Shown here: in pieces, positions 33,628 to 42,677 of the stretch
How the letters are laid out: each line of letters begins with the position of its first letter
Position numbering within the stretch: position 1 is the stretch's first letter
From: a virus
Reading direction: 5' to 3' (one strand)
Virus record (IMG/VR): IMGVR_UViG_3300035698_006643
Coordinates: 1 to 64,000 of that record
Length of the DNA: 64,000 nt
Notes under the pieces: model-generated
The model's database searches: none
Told to the model about the DNA's origin: nothing
Seen by the model: only the letters and a program-made list of their open reading frames with translations
Translations under genes and position numbers: made by a program

Positions 33628-34604
33628 CAGGAAGCCTCCTCCGCTTCACCACGAAGGAGTTCAAGAACGACAGACCGGACATCGTCCGCTATGTCTATGT
33701 CCTTGAGCATCCCTTCCAGGTCGTCTTTCGTACTTACAGTCGCTTCGTGTTTGAGGCGGGCCACAAAGGTTTCAATCTGCTTGTCTTCGTATTGCTGTTG
33801 CTGTCGTTCTTCCACCTTGAAGATATTGCTTGCCGGTTCTACTTCAAGAGGGACAACTTCGACCGCTACCCCATCCTTCTTGATATCCAAGACAGCGACT
33901 TTGGGGATTCGGTCCATCGTTTCGTAGCGTAGCGACCCACGACTAACCGCCCCCAGATTTACAAACACCTTCCCATCAATCTCTTCTACGCCCTGGTCCA
34001 TGTGCCAGTGCCCAAAGCACCAGACATCGACCCAGGGGAATTCAGAAATCAGGTCATAGTACTTGAACACTGGGGTACCGTAGAACTCACCACCAGCTTT
34101 GGAGGCAAAGTAGTGAACCACAGCCACCGTCTTATCAACTGGGTAAGCAGGCGGGTAAAGTGCTTCCTTTAGGTCCTCTAGGGTCATTCGCTTCTGGTAT
34201 GGGACGGCCCGCACACTAATCTTACCAGCTTTTTCGTGGATGATGCCGGGGCCAGCCCGCAACAGTGTCACCGCCCCAGATTCAGCCAGTACCTGAAGCG
34301 GCTGCTTATCCAAAGAGTCGAGACTGTCGTGGGTGATGTCGTGGTTCCCAGGAACCACGAAGGTCGGAATCTTTGCTTCCTTGTGGACTCGAATCAGGTC
34401 AACCATCAACGAATGGCTATTCCGACTCGGGCTCTTCAAGTAAAAGAGGTCACCGCCGTCAAGAATCGCATCAGCCCCACGGTCCTGTGCTATGCGATTA
34501 ATCTGTCGGAGCTTTCCCAGTATGGTTGCCTTCCAGTCGTCGGTACGACTTTCTGGAGCCCGGTCTGCAATGTGGACGTCTGTCCTAAAAACGAATCGAC
34601 TCAT
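33627..34604 (-). CDS. sbcD: SbcD/Mre11-like metallophosphatase nuclease
   Basis: A 325-residue nuclease subunit of the SbcCD (Mre11-Rad50) complex, corresponding to T4 gp47. Metal-binding motifs are in order: RTDVHIAD (D-x-H), DAILDGGDLFY (GGD), VPGNHDITHDS (GNHD), AVVHYFA, and CFGHWHMDQG (GHxH). It makes cuts at blocked or hairpin ends and coordinates with the ATPase. The start overlaps the stop of SbcC-N (ATGA), the usual order for this pair. The C-terminal 80 residues form a helical extension that may hold the Rad50 coiled coil. Length is near the usual value. Confidence 0.92.
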   Translation of the reverse strand: MSRFVFRTDVHIADRAPESRTDDWKATILGKLRQINRIAQDRGADAILDGGDLFYLKSPSRNSHSLMVDLIRVHKEAKIPTFVVPGNHDITHDSLDSLDKQPLQVLAESGAVTLLRAGPGIIHEKAGKISVRAVPYQKRMTLEDLKEALYPPAYPVDKTVAVVHYFASKAGGEFYGTPVFKYYDLISEFPWVDVWCFGHWHMDQGVEEIDGKVFVNLGAVSRGSLRYETMDRIPKVAVLDIKKDGVAVEVVPLEVEPASNIFKVEERQQQQYEDKQIETFVARLKHEATVSTKDDLEGMLKDIDIADDVRSVVLELLRGEAEEAS

Positions 34605-35773
34605 TTGACCTCCCGTTCACATAAGGGACATACAGTCCCGAGTGCTTCGGTCCAGTCTTCCTCAGTCTGATGAATCTCATCGTTCAATTCAGTTAGGTCT
34701 TTCATTGTCGTTGAAAGTGCGTACTGAAGCGACTGACCCGCTGACAGCCAGAGTTCCATCCGTTGTATGCCCTTCACCATCGAAGAGACATCTTTGTCCT
34801 GGGGGACTTCAACATCTTCGACGCCTATGAGGTTCTGAAGAAGCCCGCCGATAGATTTCAGGCGCTGACTAAATGCTTCAGCATCTACAATTTCCTGGTG
34901 AAGTTCCCGGAAGTCCACCGATTCAGGGATACTGACTCCAGACACACCAGTAAGTGAATCAATCGTTTCCTGACCAGCTACCATCAACATAGCAAAACGC
35001 CCGACGGTCTTGACATCTTCCAGAAGCCCTTCGACCGAATCAGCACTGGGGATTGCCACAAGATTGATACCATCAAGAGTCGCCACATCTACCATAAGGG
35101 TCTGAAAGGTCTTCTGCTGGACCTGAAGGGCCTGGTACGCCCTCCCTTCAACCTGGATAGACTTCCACCTACCCTTGACTAATTCAACGCCCTGTACCGC
35201 ATCGTCAAGACCTTCATAGACCAGAAGTTCAGCCTGGTCGTCTTCCAGGTCAGAAGTGCGGACTTTAAGCTGGCTCTTGAAGTCTCGGAGTCGTTTCTCA
35301 CCCATCCGAATAGCAGGGTTCACCCGTTCAATCCCAGTCACCGAACAGATTGCTTCAGCGATGAAGGACCCGGACTTGTCCAATAGAAACGGTCGGCTAC
35401 TGTCGTGCTGGTCGGCTATCTGAGGGACAACCCTATCGGACCCCGACACAAGTTCCCCGAACCCCAGACCTTCCAGAAAGTCTGGACGGCCCCGATTCAC
35501 AGAACTCAGAAGGTCACCGTTTACAGTGTACTGGTTGACTCCCTTTCCCTTTTCCCAAATGACATCGACCTTGTCTCCGTCATTCAATTCCACACGGACA
35601 ACCCCCTTACCCTTATGGATGAAGTGGTTGCCCCCCTGGTTGGTCATCAATCCCTTTACGGACCGAACCAATGCCGACTTGCCGACATTGGTTTCACCGG
35701 CGACAACTGTAAACCCTTTCACCTGGATTTCAGTGTCCTTGATGGACTGGTAGTTTTGAATCCGGATTTTCAT
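34601..35773 (-). CDS. sbcC: SbcC/Rad50-like ATPase, N-terminal half ending at a zinc hook
   Basis: A 390-residue protein. Walker A is VVAGETNVGKSALV (around residues 23-36), within an N-terminal lobe typical of Rad50/SbcC (MKIRIQNYQSIKDTEI, then strands). A long helical, coiled-coil region follows. The chain ends TVCPLCEREVK; CPLC (382-385) is a Rad50 zinc-hook CxxC, usually found in the middle of the chain. The second half of the ATPase, with signature and Walker B, is encoded 3.3 kb downstream at 30608. The coil is short, so the arm is much smaller than bacterial SbcC. It starts by ATGA overlap with recA. Confidence 0.88.
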   Translation of the reverse strand: MKIRIQNYQSIKDTEIQVKGFTVVAGETNVGKSALVRSVKGLMTNQGGNHFIHKGKGVVRVELNDGDKVDVIWEKGKGVNQYTVNGDLLSSVNRGRPDFLEGLGFGELVSGSDRVVPQIADQHDSSRPFLLDKSGSFIAEAICSVTGIERVNPAIRMGEKRLRDFKSQLKVRTSDLEDDQAELLVYEGLDDAVQGVELVKGRWKSIQVEGRAYQALQVQQKTFQTLMVDVATLDGINLVAIPSADSVEGLLEDVKTVGRFAMLMVAGQETIDSLTGVSGVSIPESVDFRELHQEIVDAEAFSQRLKSIGGLLQNLIGVEDVEVPQDKDVSSMVKGIQRMELWLSAGQSLQYALSTTMKDLTELNDEIHQTEEDWTEALGTVCPLCEREVK

Positions 35774-37056
35774 GTTTGTTCCTCATCGACGGGCAAAAGG
35801 TCGGGGTCTTCTTCATCCTTGGCAACCTTTCCATCTACACCGGGCATATCATCCATGTCCTCGTTTTTGGCGAACTTTGCCCGGTCTTCGTCGGTGATAT
35901 ACAAGTCGTCTTCTTCGTCATCGTCGTCAGTTCCGGCCCCCTTCGCCTCGATCCGCTTCAAGTCCGAATCAGAGACTTGCATCTGAGTCTTTGAAAGCTT
36001 CTCGACAAGTGTCATCAGCGACTTTTCGATTTCGAGATAGACGGCCTCATTATCTTGCATGAAGGTTCGGACCTGTTCAATCCCTTGAACCTTCATCAGT
36101 TCTTCGCCTGTAGCAGTCTTGTAGCTGTACCAAGACCCGGACTTCACAACCAATTCGTGAAGCTGAGCCAGGTCCAGCACAGTTCTGGACTTATCAAACC
36201 CTTCACCAAACCGCATCATAGCCACAACGCTTGACCCTTGCTGAGCCGTAACCTTGTTCTTCACGCAAATGAAACGGACCTTCATATTCAGGGGAATCTT
36301 CTTATTGGTCTTTTCCAGGGGGTCCACAAATTCCTTCAGTTCCTTACCGATGACTTTCATCGACATCCGAATGGAAGCGTAGTGACGAAGCGCCTTACCG
36401 CCTGTCGTGGTTTCAAAGGCGCTGTTTCCCCCACCGGCTGTCAGATTGATTCCAGTTCGCATCTGGTTCAGGAAGAGAACTGCCGTTTGTTTCCCATACT
36501 TCGTGTTCCAGTAGTTCAGGAGCTTGCAGAAACGGCCTGTGAGGGCGGCGTGGAGGCCAAGACGGTCATCTTTGTCAATGATGTTGTCAGACTCCAGAAT
36601 CTTCCTGGGAACCATCGCTGCCAACGAATCGTAAATTATCAGGTCAACACCAGCCGCTAAGAACTGGCCAGCGATATGGGCTCCTTGTTCAAAGTACTCA
36701 GGCTGGTACAGGAAGAAGTTGTCGTCGTCGAAATCCATCCCAAGGGTACGGACATACTGGTGCCGCATCGTGTGTTCGTAATCGTTGTAAACTACTGTCC
36801 CACCCTTCCGAAGACAGTCGATAGCAATCTGGGCTGCCAAAGTGGATTTCCCACACGACTCTGGGCCATAGAGTTCGATGATGTGCCCCCGTGGGAGACC
36901 AGAACATTGAAACCCACCGAACCCATAATCAATGAGGGGGTTTCCAGTGGATACCGCTGGGAGTTCGTCCTTCCCTTCTTTCATAGGAATGAGTCCCAGG
37001 GTTTTTTCAAGGGCCTTGACTGCTGCCAGTGACCTTGGTCGTGCTTTCTTCGCCAT
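35770..37056 (-). CDS. recA: RecA-like recombinase with acidic tail
   Basis: A 428-residue strand-exchange protein. It has an N-terminal helix, STGNPLIDYGFG, GHIIELYGPESCGKST (Walker A, 64-72), YNDYEHTM, DLIIYDSLAAMVPR (Walker B and the strand-exchange Ser), and QTAVLFLNQMRTGIN with the glutamine switch, then loop 2 (GGGNSAFETTTGGKALRHYA). This fits bacterial RecA more than T4 UvsX. The C-terminal 70 residues are very acidic (GAGTDDDDEEDDLYITDEDR), like the regulatory tail of RecA but longer. It starts by TAATG overlap with ruvC and overlaps the next gene. With SbcCD, RuvC, RecD2 and the nuclease it makes a full recombination set. Confidence 0.93.
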   Translation of the reverse strand: MAKKARPRSLAAVKALEKTLGLIPMKEGKDELPAVSTGNPLIDYGFGGFQCSGLPRGHIIELYGPESCGKSTLAAQIAIDCLRKGGTVVYNDYEHTMRHQYVRTLGMDFDDDNFFLYQPEYFEQGAHIAGQFLAAGVDLIIYDSLAAMVPRKILESDNIIDKDDRLGLHAALTGRFCKLLNYWNTKYGKQTAVLFLNQMRTGINLTAGGGNSAFETTTGGKALRHYASIRMSMKVIGKELKEFVDPLEKTNKKIPLNMKVRFICVKNKVTAQQGSSVVAMMRFGEGFDKSRTVLDLAQLHELVVKSGSWYSYKTATGEELMKVQGIEQVRTFMQDNEAVYLEIEKSLMTLVEKLSKTQMQVSDSDLKRIEAKGAGTDDDDEEDDLYITDEDRAKFAKNEDMDDMPGVDGKVAKDEEDPDLLPVDEEQT

Positions 37057-37733
37057 TAGGAAACCTCCGGTGATTCTAAGTCATCCTTTGAAAAAATGAA
37101 GTAACGGTCCCCTTCTCTGAAGACCAGACCCTTCTTCAATACAAGCCCCGCCCGTAGTCCCTTCGTAATTCGGTACTCTCTTAGGTACACGTGGGTTTCG
37201 ACGACATTGAGGTCGTCGTCACTGAGGTCACCAGCTAAGTACTTGAAGAACCTGGCTCCAAACCAACCAGCTACCATAGCGTCGGCTTCATGGTTGTTCA
37301 ACCGCATCTTTGCTTTCTTCACCCCAGGAGGCGCCACCAGCTTCTTTGCCCAATCAATCATGTCCTGTTTGAACATCTTCCGACCGCCCTGATGCCCGCG
37401 AGCCAGCGCTTTAAGCTGGCCTGGAGCAAACAGAACAACATCGCAACGACAGTCCCGAAGTGCCTGGAGATAGTACAGGTACAGCCCATACAGACCTTCT
37501 GAATAGGATGAACCAAAGACAGGTGATTCTGTCCCGACCAAACGCACATCAGGATACCGTTGGAGAAGTGTTCTTACCTGGTCTTGAAGATATTTGTAGC
37601 GGTCTACGAAGAACATTCGAGGAGTCGTGTGGAACGTCCCCCTGTCAACTATTCGGCCAACAGGAGGAGCGTCTGAATCCACAAGAACCCAACCGAAATT
37701 TCGGAGTGATGGGTCGAATCCGAATGCAAGCAT
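37056..37733 (-). CDS. ruvC: RuvC-like Holliday junction resolvase
   Basis: A 225-residue RNase H-fold nuclease. Catalytic acidic residues are in the right order: FGFDPSLRNFGW (Asp7), LVGTESPVF (Glu69) and NNHEADAMVAGW (His148, Asp151). Between them, QALRDCRCDVVLFAPGQLKA matches the strand that fits a substrate groove. It is about 50 residues longer than bacterial RuvC, with a basic C-terminal extension. It would cut four-way junctions during recombination-based replication or clear branches before packaging. The ATG lies five bases after the upstream TAG, overlapping recA at the other end. Confidence 0.87.
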   Translation of the reverse strand: MLAFGFDPSLRNFGWVLVDSDAPPVGRIVDRGTFHTTPRMFFVDRYKYLQDQVRTLLQRYPDVRLVGTESPVFGSSYSEGLYGLYLYYLQALRDCRCDVVLFAPGQLKALARGHQGGRKMFKQDMIDWAKKLVAPPGVKKAKMRLNNHEADAMVAGWFGARFFKYLAGDLSDDDLNVVETHVYLREYRITKGLRAGLVLKKGLVFREGDRYFIFSKDDLESPEVS

Positions 37734-37738
37734 CCTGA

Positions 37739-38401
37739 CTAGGTGCCGGCAATGAGGTCGTCGAAGTTTGCGGAAGATTCGCTTCCAGTGCTGGCAGAAG
37801 GAGCGTCCACACCCAACTTCTCTCGGACTTCTTCGATGGTGACTTTGCGGCCAACCTGCACTTTCTTCGCAAGGATACGAACCTTGGACAGAACCTTGGC
37901 CTTGAGTTCAGGCTTCATCTGCCAGATGGACTCGTTCTGGACGAAGAATTCCATGTTCTGGAACTTGGGGTCCTTGTCCTTGGGAGCCCGAATCTTGAGG
38001 TCGTGCTTCGCAAGCGGCGTGACTTTGTTGTGTTCACGAAGCGTGTCGAACTTGCCCTTGTCCATGTACCACGGGACAATAGTGAAGTTGAGTGGCTTCG
38101 TGGGCTGTCCGTTCTTGTCGGTATTGTAAATAAGGGCCAGCGTACCGATTCGGGCCTTGCCGGTTCCCAACAGTCCAGCGATTTCATCGCTAGAGAGAAT
38201 CATCCCAAGGTCGGGATGGAAGTGAGTCTCGCCACCGACAAAGGTGACGTGTTCAGTGTCGAGGTTTCCGTCCTTGTCCTCGTCGAACATCACGATGGCC
38301 ACCCGCTCGGTCTGACCTCGGGCTTCCATCTTGAAAGGTTTGTCGCTGTCGAGCAAATCCTTTGGTGCGTTGTCGAATCCGAATTTCATCTGGTCAGTCA
38401 T
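37739..38401 (-). CDS. Probable single-stranded DNA-binding protein
   Basis: A 220-residue protein with a GGAGGAG site before the ATG at 38401; an open frame upstream to 38656 is not coding. The core is beta-rich (RVAIVMFDEDKDG, TEHVTFVGGETH, IGTLALIYNTDK, LNFTIVPWYMDKGKF), followed by a basic segment (KVLSKVRILAKKVQVGRK). The final residues are SSANFDDLIAGT, a short acidic/hydrophobic tip like the C-terminal partner-binding tail of SSB proteins. It lies between RuvC and recombination genes, where phages often place their SSB. The function is inferred; an alternative is a recombination mediator. The same tail occurs in the next gene. Confidence 0.6.
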   Translation of the reverse strand: MTDQMKFGFDNAPKDLLDSDKPFKMEARGQTERVAIVMFDEDKDGNLDTEHVTFVGGETHFHPDLGMILSSDEIAGLLGTGKARIGTLALIYNTDKNGQPTKPLNFTIVPWYMDKGKFDTLREHNKVTPLAKHDLKIRAPKDKDPKFQNMEFFVQNESIWQMKPELKAKVLSKVRILAKKVQVGRKVTIEEVREKLGVDAPSASTGSESSANFDDLIAGT

Positions 38402-38465
38402 TTGGTCTCCTCCGTGTTTGGACCTACTATCTGATACAGTTCTAGTTCTTTCCTCACAGTTCCCC

Positions 38466-39836
38466 TCACAGTCCTTCGAGCAAATCATCGAAATTGAGTT
38501 CAGACCCAGTGTCAATCTTGCCCGCACTGTTGTCTTCATCCTGGGTTGGAACCACATCGTTGGGTACTTCAATCTTGTCAAGAATCGTTTGGGTGTTGCT
38601 ATCCAACAGGTCTGAATCTTCTGAAGCATCAGCACTATCGGATTGAGGAAGCCCATCTAATGGGTCTGAATCTTCCGCACCCTCTTCGTCAGCATCTTCG
38701 TCAACTTCGTTGTCAACTTCTTCAGCCTCTTCAGCTTCTTCGTCAGGTTCTTCTTCGTCAGGTTCTTCATCGCTACCACCCCCGCTATCCAATAGGTCGA
38801 GCCAGCCCTGATTAGAAGCCGTTACAGCAACTAATTCACCCGTCTCAGCGTCTTTGAATCCTACCGGTTCGGATTCGGGCTCTTGCTTTGCAGCAGCCAC
38901 GACGTCTTGTACCAGTGAAGCCTCGAATTCCCGTTCAGCGGCACCCTCCCAGGATTCTTTTTGTTCTGGTTCAGGGTCTGGGTCTGGTTCAGGGTCTGGT
39001 TCAGGGTCTGGTTCAGGGTCTGGTTCAGGGTCTGGTTCAGGGTCTGGTTCAGGGTCTGGTTCTGGTTCAGGGTCTGGGTCTGGGTCTGGGTCTGGGTCTG
39101 GTTCTGGCTCGGGCTCGGGGTCTGACAACAGGTCATTCAGGTCGAGTGCCAATTCTTCGAGCTTGGACGATTCCCCTGGTGGGGGTGATTCACGAAAATC
39201 TTTTAGCTGGTCAACAGGGTCACCTTCCACTGGAAGTTCGACCGGGTCTTCCGACATCTCTTCGTCAATGTCTTCGATAGTAGGAAGGTCCTTCGCTGGC
39301 ATACTGTCAGTTTCAGACCCAGTAAGACTACGGTCTGGGTCTTCACGAAGAATCCACTTCTGAAGATTCAGGTCAGACCGCACCCCTTTCAGGTCAGAAG
39401 TTTTTGTCTTGATTACATCTTCGACAGCGGCGAGGTCTTCTGCAATCAGCGACAGGTTATCAATTTCACGCACTGATTCGTGAAGTAGGTGTTCAGCCAT
39501 AGCCTTGCGGTCTGATAGCGATGGCTGCCGACGAACCTTGTCGTCTTCGGCCAGCATCTCTGTCATCTTGATTCGGAAGATGGCCTTCTTGCGTCGTACC
39601 GCATCCAGCACCAGACGCTGGGCTTTTCGGAGTTCAATCTGGAATTCTGTGGCCTGGGTCAAAGCATTACGGACGACAGCGATTTTCGTTTGAAGGCTAC
39701 CCCAGTTCGGGAGTTCATCCAATTCAATGACCATCCCATCAAGGGCCGTAAACATCGCCTCTATCCGGTCACCACTGACAAGGTCTTCAAACCGCTTCAA
39801 ATAGTCTGTAGGGCTTCCACCACCGCTGTCTGTCAT
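38466..39836 (-). CDS. Acidic repeat protein with SSB-like C-terminal tail, 456 aa
   Basis: The first 170 residues are helical, with [20 protein letters not shown] and a long charged helix ([14 protein letters not shown]), likely a coiled coil. Then comes a very acidic region with a Pro-Glu/Asp repeat ([20 protein letters not shown]) encoded at 38966-39120, further Glu/Asp-rich segments ([20 protein letters not shown]) and a tail ending [13 protein letters not shown]. The NFDDL ending matches the probable SSB upstream in the operon order (NFDDLIAGT), so both may bind one partner. It may mimic DNA or act as a flexible tether. It starts by ATGA overlap with its upstream gene. No enzyme motif. 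Confidence 0.75.
   Translation of the reverse strand: MTDSGGGSPTDYLKRFEDLVSGDRIEAMFTALDGMVIELDELPNWGSLQTKIAVVRNALTQATEFQIELRKAQRLVLDAVRRKKAIFRIKMTEMLAEDDKVRRQPSLSDRKAMAEHLLHESVREIDNLSLIAEDLAAVEDVIKTKTSDLKGVRSDLNLQKWILREDPDRSLTGSETDSMPAKDLPTIEDIDEEMSEDPVELPVEGDPVDQLKDFRESPPPGESSKLEELALDLNDLLSDPEPEPEPDPDPDPDPDPEPEPDPEPDPEPDPEPDPEPDPEPDPEPDPDPEPEQKESWEGAAEREFEASLVQDVVAAAKQEPESEPVGFKDAETGELVAVTASNQGWLDLLDSGGGSDEEPDEEEPDEEAEEAEEVDNEVDEDADEEGAEDSDPLDGLPQSDSADASEDSDLLDSNTQTILDKIEVPNDVVPTQDEDNSAGKIDTGSELNFDDLLEGL
38966..39120 (-). repeat. Tandem 12-bp and 6-bp repeats coding an acidic Pro-rich tract
   Basis: On the + strand GGTTCAGGGTCT recurs many times with variants (GGGTCT, GGTTCT), coding Asp-Pro-Glu-Pro and Asp-Pro units on the minus strand. 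The near identity suggests expansion by slippage; length probably varies between relatives. It is part of the coding region above, not a CRISPR. Confidence 0.9.
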
Positions 39837-40150
39837 TCTTTCACCTTTTCGACGGATTTGATCAACGCATCATACCGAAACATCGCAGCCGTCAAACGAC
39901 CACGGAACTGTCCCTCGGTCAGTGCTCCACGGGCGAACGCAGCCATCAACGCCCCTTTCGTGGACTTCTTTCCCACCATCAACATCGCCAAATCAACCTC
40001 TGCCAACGTGAGGTTCGCTTTAGCATCCTCCGACAATGAAGCACCAGCCGAACAGAAAACCTTTTCCCGGCCAACACGCAGTTCAAAAGAAGCGGTATCG
40101 GTCACACGGTTGAAACGAAGTCGGGATTCCAAATCTTTTTGAGTGCACAT
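39833..40150 (-). CDS. Hypothetical protein, 105 aa
   Basis: Small helical protein. The ATG at 40150 ([10 protein letters not shown]) has GGAGG seven bases before it and is preferred to one at 40180 that overlaps the helicase stop. It has strands ([18 protein letters not shown]) followed by helices ([37 protein letters not shown]). No known family. It is coupled to the downstream acidic repeat gene through ATGA. A TGTATAGGT element lies about 40 bases upstream. Confidence 0.72.
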   Translation of the reverse strand: MCTQKDLESRLRFNRVTDTASFELRVGREKVFCSAGASLSEDAKANLTLAEVDLAMLMVGKKSTKGALMAAFARGALTEGQFRGRLTAAMFRYDALIKSVEKVKE

Positions 40151-40184
40151 AGTCAATCCTCCTGTAGCCTTCAATGGCACCTAC

Positions 40185-42377
40185 CTATACAGCTACCTCA
40201 AGAATCCGATTAGAGAGGTAGGTGTTGCGGGATTTGACACGGCTATTCCCGACAGCACGAACGATAGCGTTCCAGTTCCCATAGATGAAAACCTTCTTCT
40301 TTGCTCTGGTCACCGCCGTATAGAACAGATTCCGTTGAAGCATTATCCCAAAGGCACTGACAAACGGCATAATGACCATGTCGTGTTCCTGACCTTGTGA
40401 CTTGTGAACTGTGATGGCATACGCCAGCTTCAGGATGGTACGTGCCTCTGACTTCGGCAGCGTGATACGAATCGGTTGAACGGCGGATTCGATGTCGATA
40501 ACAAGGTTGTTATCTATGATGGCAACGATACGCCCTACGTCACCGTTATAGACTTCCCGTTCATAGTCATTTCGAGTGATCATCACCCGGTCGTGTTCTC
40601 GGAAAGTCCTGTCTCTTGAAACTTTCAATTCAGCCTGACCAGACAGCGGATTCAATCTATCCCGAATAGCGTCATTCAGGTTTGACACCCCCAGCGTCCC
40701 GGCGTGCCTTGGACTAATGACCTGGAATTGTTTGTCTAACGCCGTCAGTCGTTCGCAAGCGTGCAAGATATGACCAAGTATCTGGTCTTCGTCCTGCATA
40801 TTGAAGAAGTGGAAGTCCTTGTCCTTGCCCTCCAGAATCTCAGGGGCCAGCCCGTGAACGATTCGATGTGAATTCGTCACAATGTCTGAAGCCTTTTCTT
40901 GCCTGTAGATTTCAGTGAGGGCGACATGCGGTATCAGCCCAACCTGGGTCAGTTCCCAAAGGACATTCCCAGGACCAACTGAGGGAAGCTGTGAAGGGTC
41001 ACCGACCATCAATAGTCGGGCTTCAGGACGGAGCCCATTCAAAAGATGGTAGAAGACTTCCTGGTCTACCATCGAAAATTCGTCAATCACAGCGGCGTCT
41101 GCCGGAAGGGGTTCTTGGCTGTTGACATCCCAGGTAGCACCCTTGTACCGCAGACAGCGATGAATTGTCTTCGCTGGGAACTTCGTGATTTCACTGAGCC
41201 GCTTTGCAGCAATACCCGTCGGGGCCATCAACTGGAAATCAAGCCCCCGGTCAGTGTAGTAGTCAACCACGGCTTTCATTAGAGTGGTTTTACCAGTCCC
41301 TGGAAGCCCTGTAAGCACCATGATGCGGTTGTTGACAGCCATCCTGAACCCGGACAACTGTTGTTCACTGAAATTGATGCTGTTCCGGTCCTGGTACTTC
41401 GTGAGGAAGCTTTCAACTACCTCGTCAGTACCGATACGATGGTCTTCCCCGGATTCTATCATATCGACGACACGCTGTGCGGAATAGCGTTCGTGGTCGT
41501 AGGACCACCGAGGGTAGATTCGATTCTCTTCAATATGAAGACGACACCACTGATTTTCTACCGCTGCCATCCGAATACACATTTCCCGAATCTCTGATTC
41601 CAGGATGTCACGACCAAAACGCCGCACACCCGGTCGGTTAGCCAGGTCTAGGACATTGGAGTACACTTCACTTCGAGTAAGGTACACGTGACCGTTACGT
41701 TGTCCGACATCTACGATGGAATGGTAGATAGCGGCCATAATCCGGTTAGGGTCGTCAGCAGAAACACCGAGACTGTAGGCGACCTTGTCTGCGGCAATAA
41801 AGCCAAACCGGTCAATCGCCATCAACTTGTATGGGTTCTCCTTGACGATATCAATGGCCTTGTCACCCCACTTTCGGAACAGAGACCTTGACTGGTCAAC
41901 CCCAAGCCCACTACCCATAAAGAACGACATCACGACGGCTTCACGGGAAGTTTGCTGGAAAGATTTGACAATTCTTTTCAAACGGGCGGCACCAGCAGCG
42001 GTGGTGAACTCTGGGAATTCTTTCAAGCGTTTGGGTTCATTCATCATCACGTTGACCGTATCCACCCCAAACTTATCAACGATTCTCTTGGCTGTAATCG
42101 GGCCGATTGATTCGACCATCGACTGTAGGTAACAGACAATCCCCTGGACAGTGTTATCCTTCTTCAGCCCAAAGCGTTTGAAGACAAAAGTCTTCCCGTA
42201 CTTCGTGTCTTCAAAATCCCCTTCGAGATGGATATTCAACCCACGAAGGAGATTGTGGGTCGGAACGACCCCTCTGGCACCGCAGCGGCCACCGGATTCC
42301 AGCTTCATTTTGAAGATGAAAACCCGTTCGTCTACGTCACTCCAAACGATATGTTCAACTTGTCCTGATATAATCAC
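40185..42377 (-). CDS. RecD2-like 5'-3' DNA helicase (SF1B)
   Basis: A 730-residue helicase. The N-terminal 300 residues have the RecD2 pattern, including the OB-like start and paired helix-hairpin-helix motifs (ESIGPITAKRIVDKFG, then FPEFTTAAGAARLKRI). The motor has Walker A LTGLPGTGKTTLM (about 350), QLMAPTGIAAKRLSE (motif Ia), DAAVIDEFSMVD (Walker B), LMVGDPSQLPSVGPG (motif III), ALTEIYRQ (motif IV) and AYAITVHKSQGQEHDMVIMP (motif V). The last motif is FYTAVTRAKK. It probably unwinds forks or helps recombination; whether it is the main replicative helicase is not clear, as no DnaB gene is seen here. It starts with GTG, with GAGG nearby. Confidence 0.9.
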   Translation of the reverse strand: MIISGQVEHIVWSDVDERVFIFKMKLESGGRCGARGVVPTHNLLRGLNIHLEGDFEDTKYGKTFVFKRFGLKKDNTVQGIVCYLQSMVESIGPITAKRIVDKFGVDTVNVMMNEPKRLKEFPEFTTAAGAARLKRIVKSFQQTSREAVVMSFFMGSGLGVDQSRSLFRKWGDKAIDIVKENPYKLMAIDRFGFIAADKVAYSLGVSADDPNRIMAAIYHSIVDVGQRNGHVYLTRSEVYSNVLDLANRPGVRRFGRDILESEIREMCIRMAAVENQWCRLHIEENRIYPRWSYDHERYSAQRVVDMIESGEDHRIGTDEVVESFLTKYQDRNSINFSEQQLSGFRMAVNNRIMVLTGLPGTGKTTLMKAVVDYYTDRGLDFQLMAPTGIAAKRLSEITKFPAKTIHRCLRYKGATWDVNSQEPLPADAAVIDEFSMVDQEVFYHLLNGLRPEARLLMVGDPSQLPSVGPGNVLWELTQVGLIPHVALTEIYRQEKASDIVTNSHRIVHGLAPEILEGKDKDFHFFNMQDEDQILGHILHACERLTALDKQFQVISPRHAGTLGVSNLNDAIRDRLNPLSGQAELKVSRDRTFREHDRVMITRNDYEREVYNGDVGRIVAIIDNNLVIDIESAVQPIRITLPKSEARTILKLAYAITVHKSQGQEHDMVIMPFVSAFGIMLQRNLFYTAVTRAKKKVFIYGNWNAIVRAVGNSRVKSRNTYLSNRILEVAV

Positions 42378-42386
42378 AGCGATTCC

Positions 42387-42677
42387 TCACTTCGGTTCTG
42401 GGGGGACGTACTTTGGGTTCCGTTTGGGTGGGTTCACTTCTGCCAGTGGGGGCTCAATTCCCCGTTCAGCTTCAAGCAAAGCCGCAAGACGGGCTGCGTC
42501 TTCCAATGACACCAGGACCAACCGAACTTCTTCACCTTCCAGGTTTGAAAAGAGGTCTTCGACCTGGGTCGCTTCTTCACCTGATGGGGTAATGACCCAA
42601 CGGTTAGCTACCTTCGTGAGGGTTCCTTCCTTAATGAAAATCCGACTCCCGATGACTTCCGTAGTATCTTCTTTCAT
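42387..42677 (-). CDS. Hypothetical protein, 96 aa
   Basis: Small protein directly upstream of the helicase. The ATG at 42677 overlaps the previous TGA (ATGA), which is a natural coupled start; the frame extends ten codons further to 42707. Strands (SRIFIKEGTLTKVANRWVIT) and a helix (LEDAARLAALLEAERGI) are seen, with a Pro-rich basic tail (NPPKRNPKYVPPEPK). Function unknown. Confidence 0.68.
   Translation of the reverse strand: MKEDTTEVIGSRIFIKEGTLTKVANRWVITPSGEEATQVEDLFSNLEGEEVRLVLVSLEDAARLAALLEAERGIEPPLAEVNPPKRNPKYVPPEPK

Noticed and set aside
38402-38656. N-terminal extension of the SSB-like protein
   Set aside because: The extension overlaps the acidic repeat gene in another frame, looks random, and the internal ATG has a GGAGGAG site.
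38966-39120. Tandem repeats that might suggest a CRISPR array
   Set aside because: Repeats are 6-12 bases without spacers and code for an acidic Pro-rich tract in frame.
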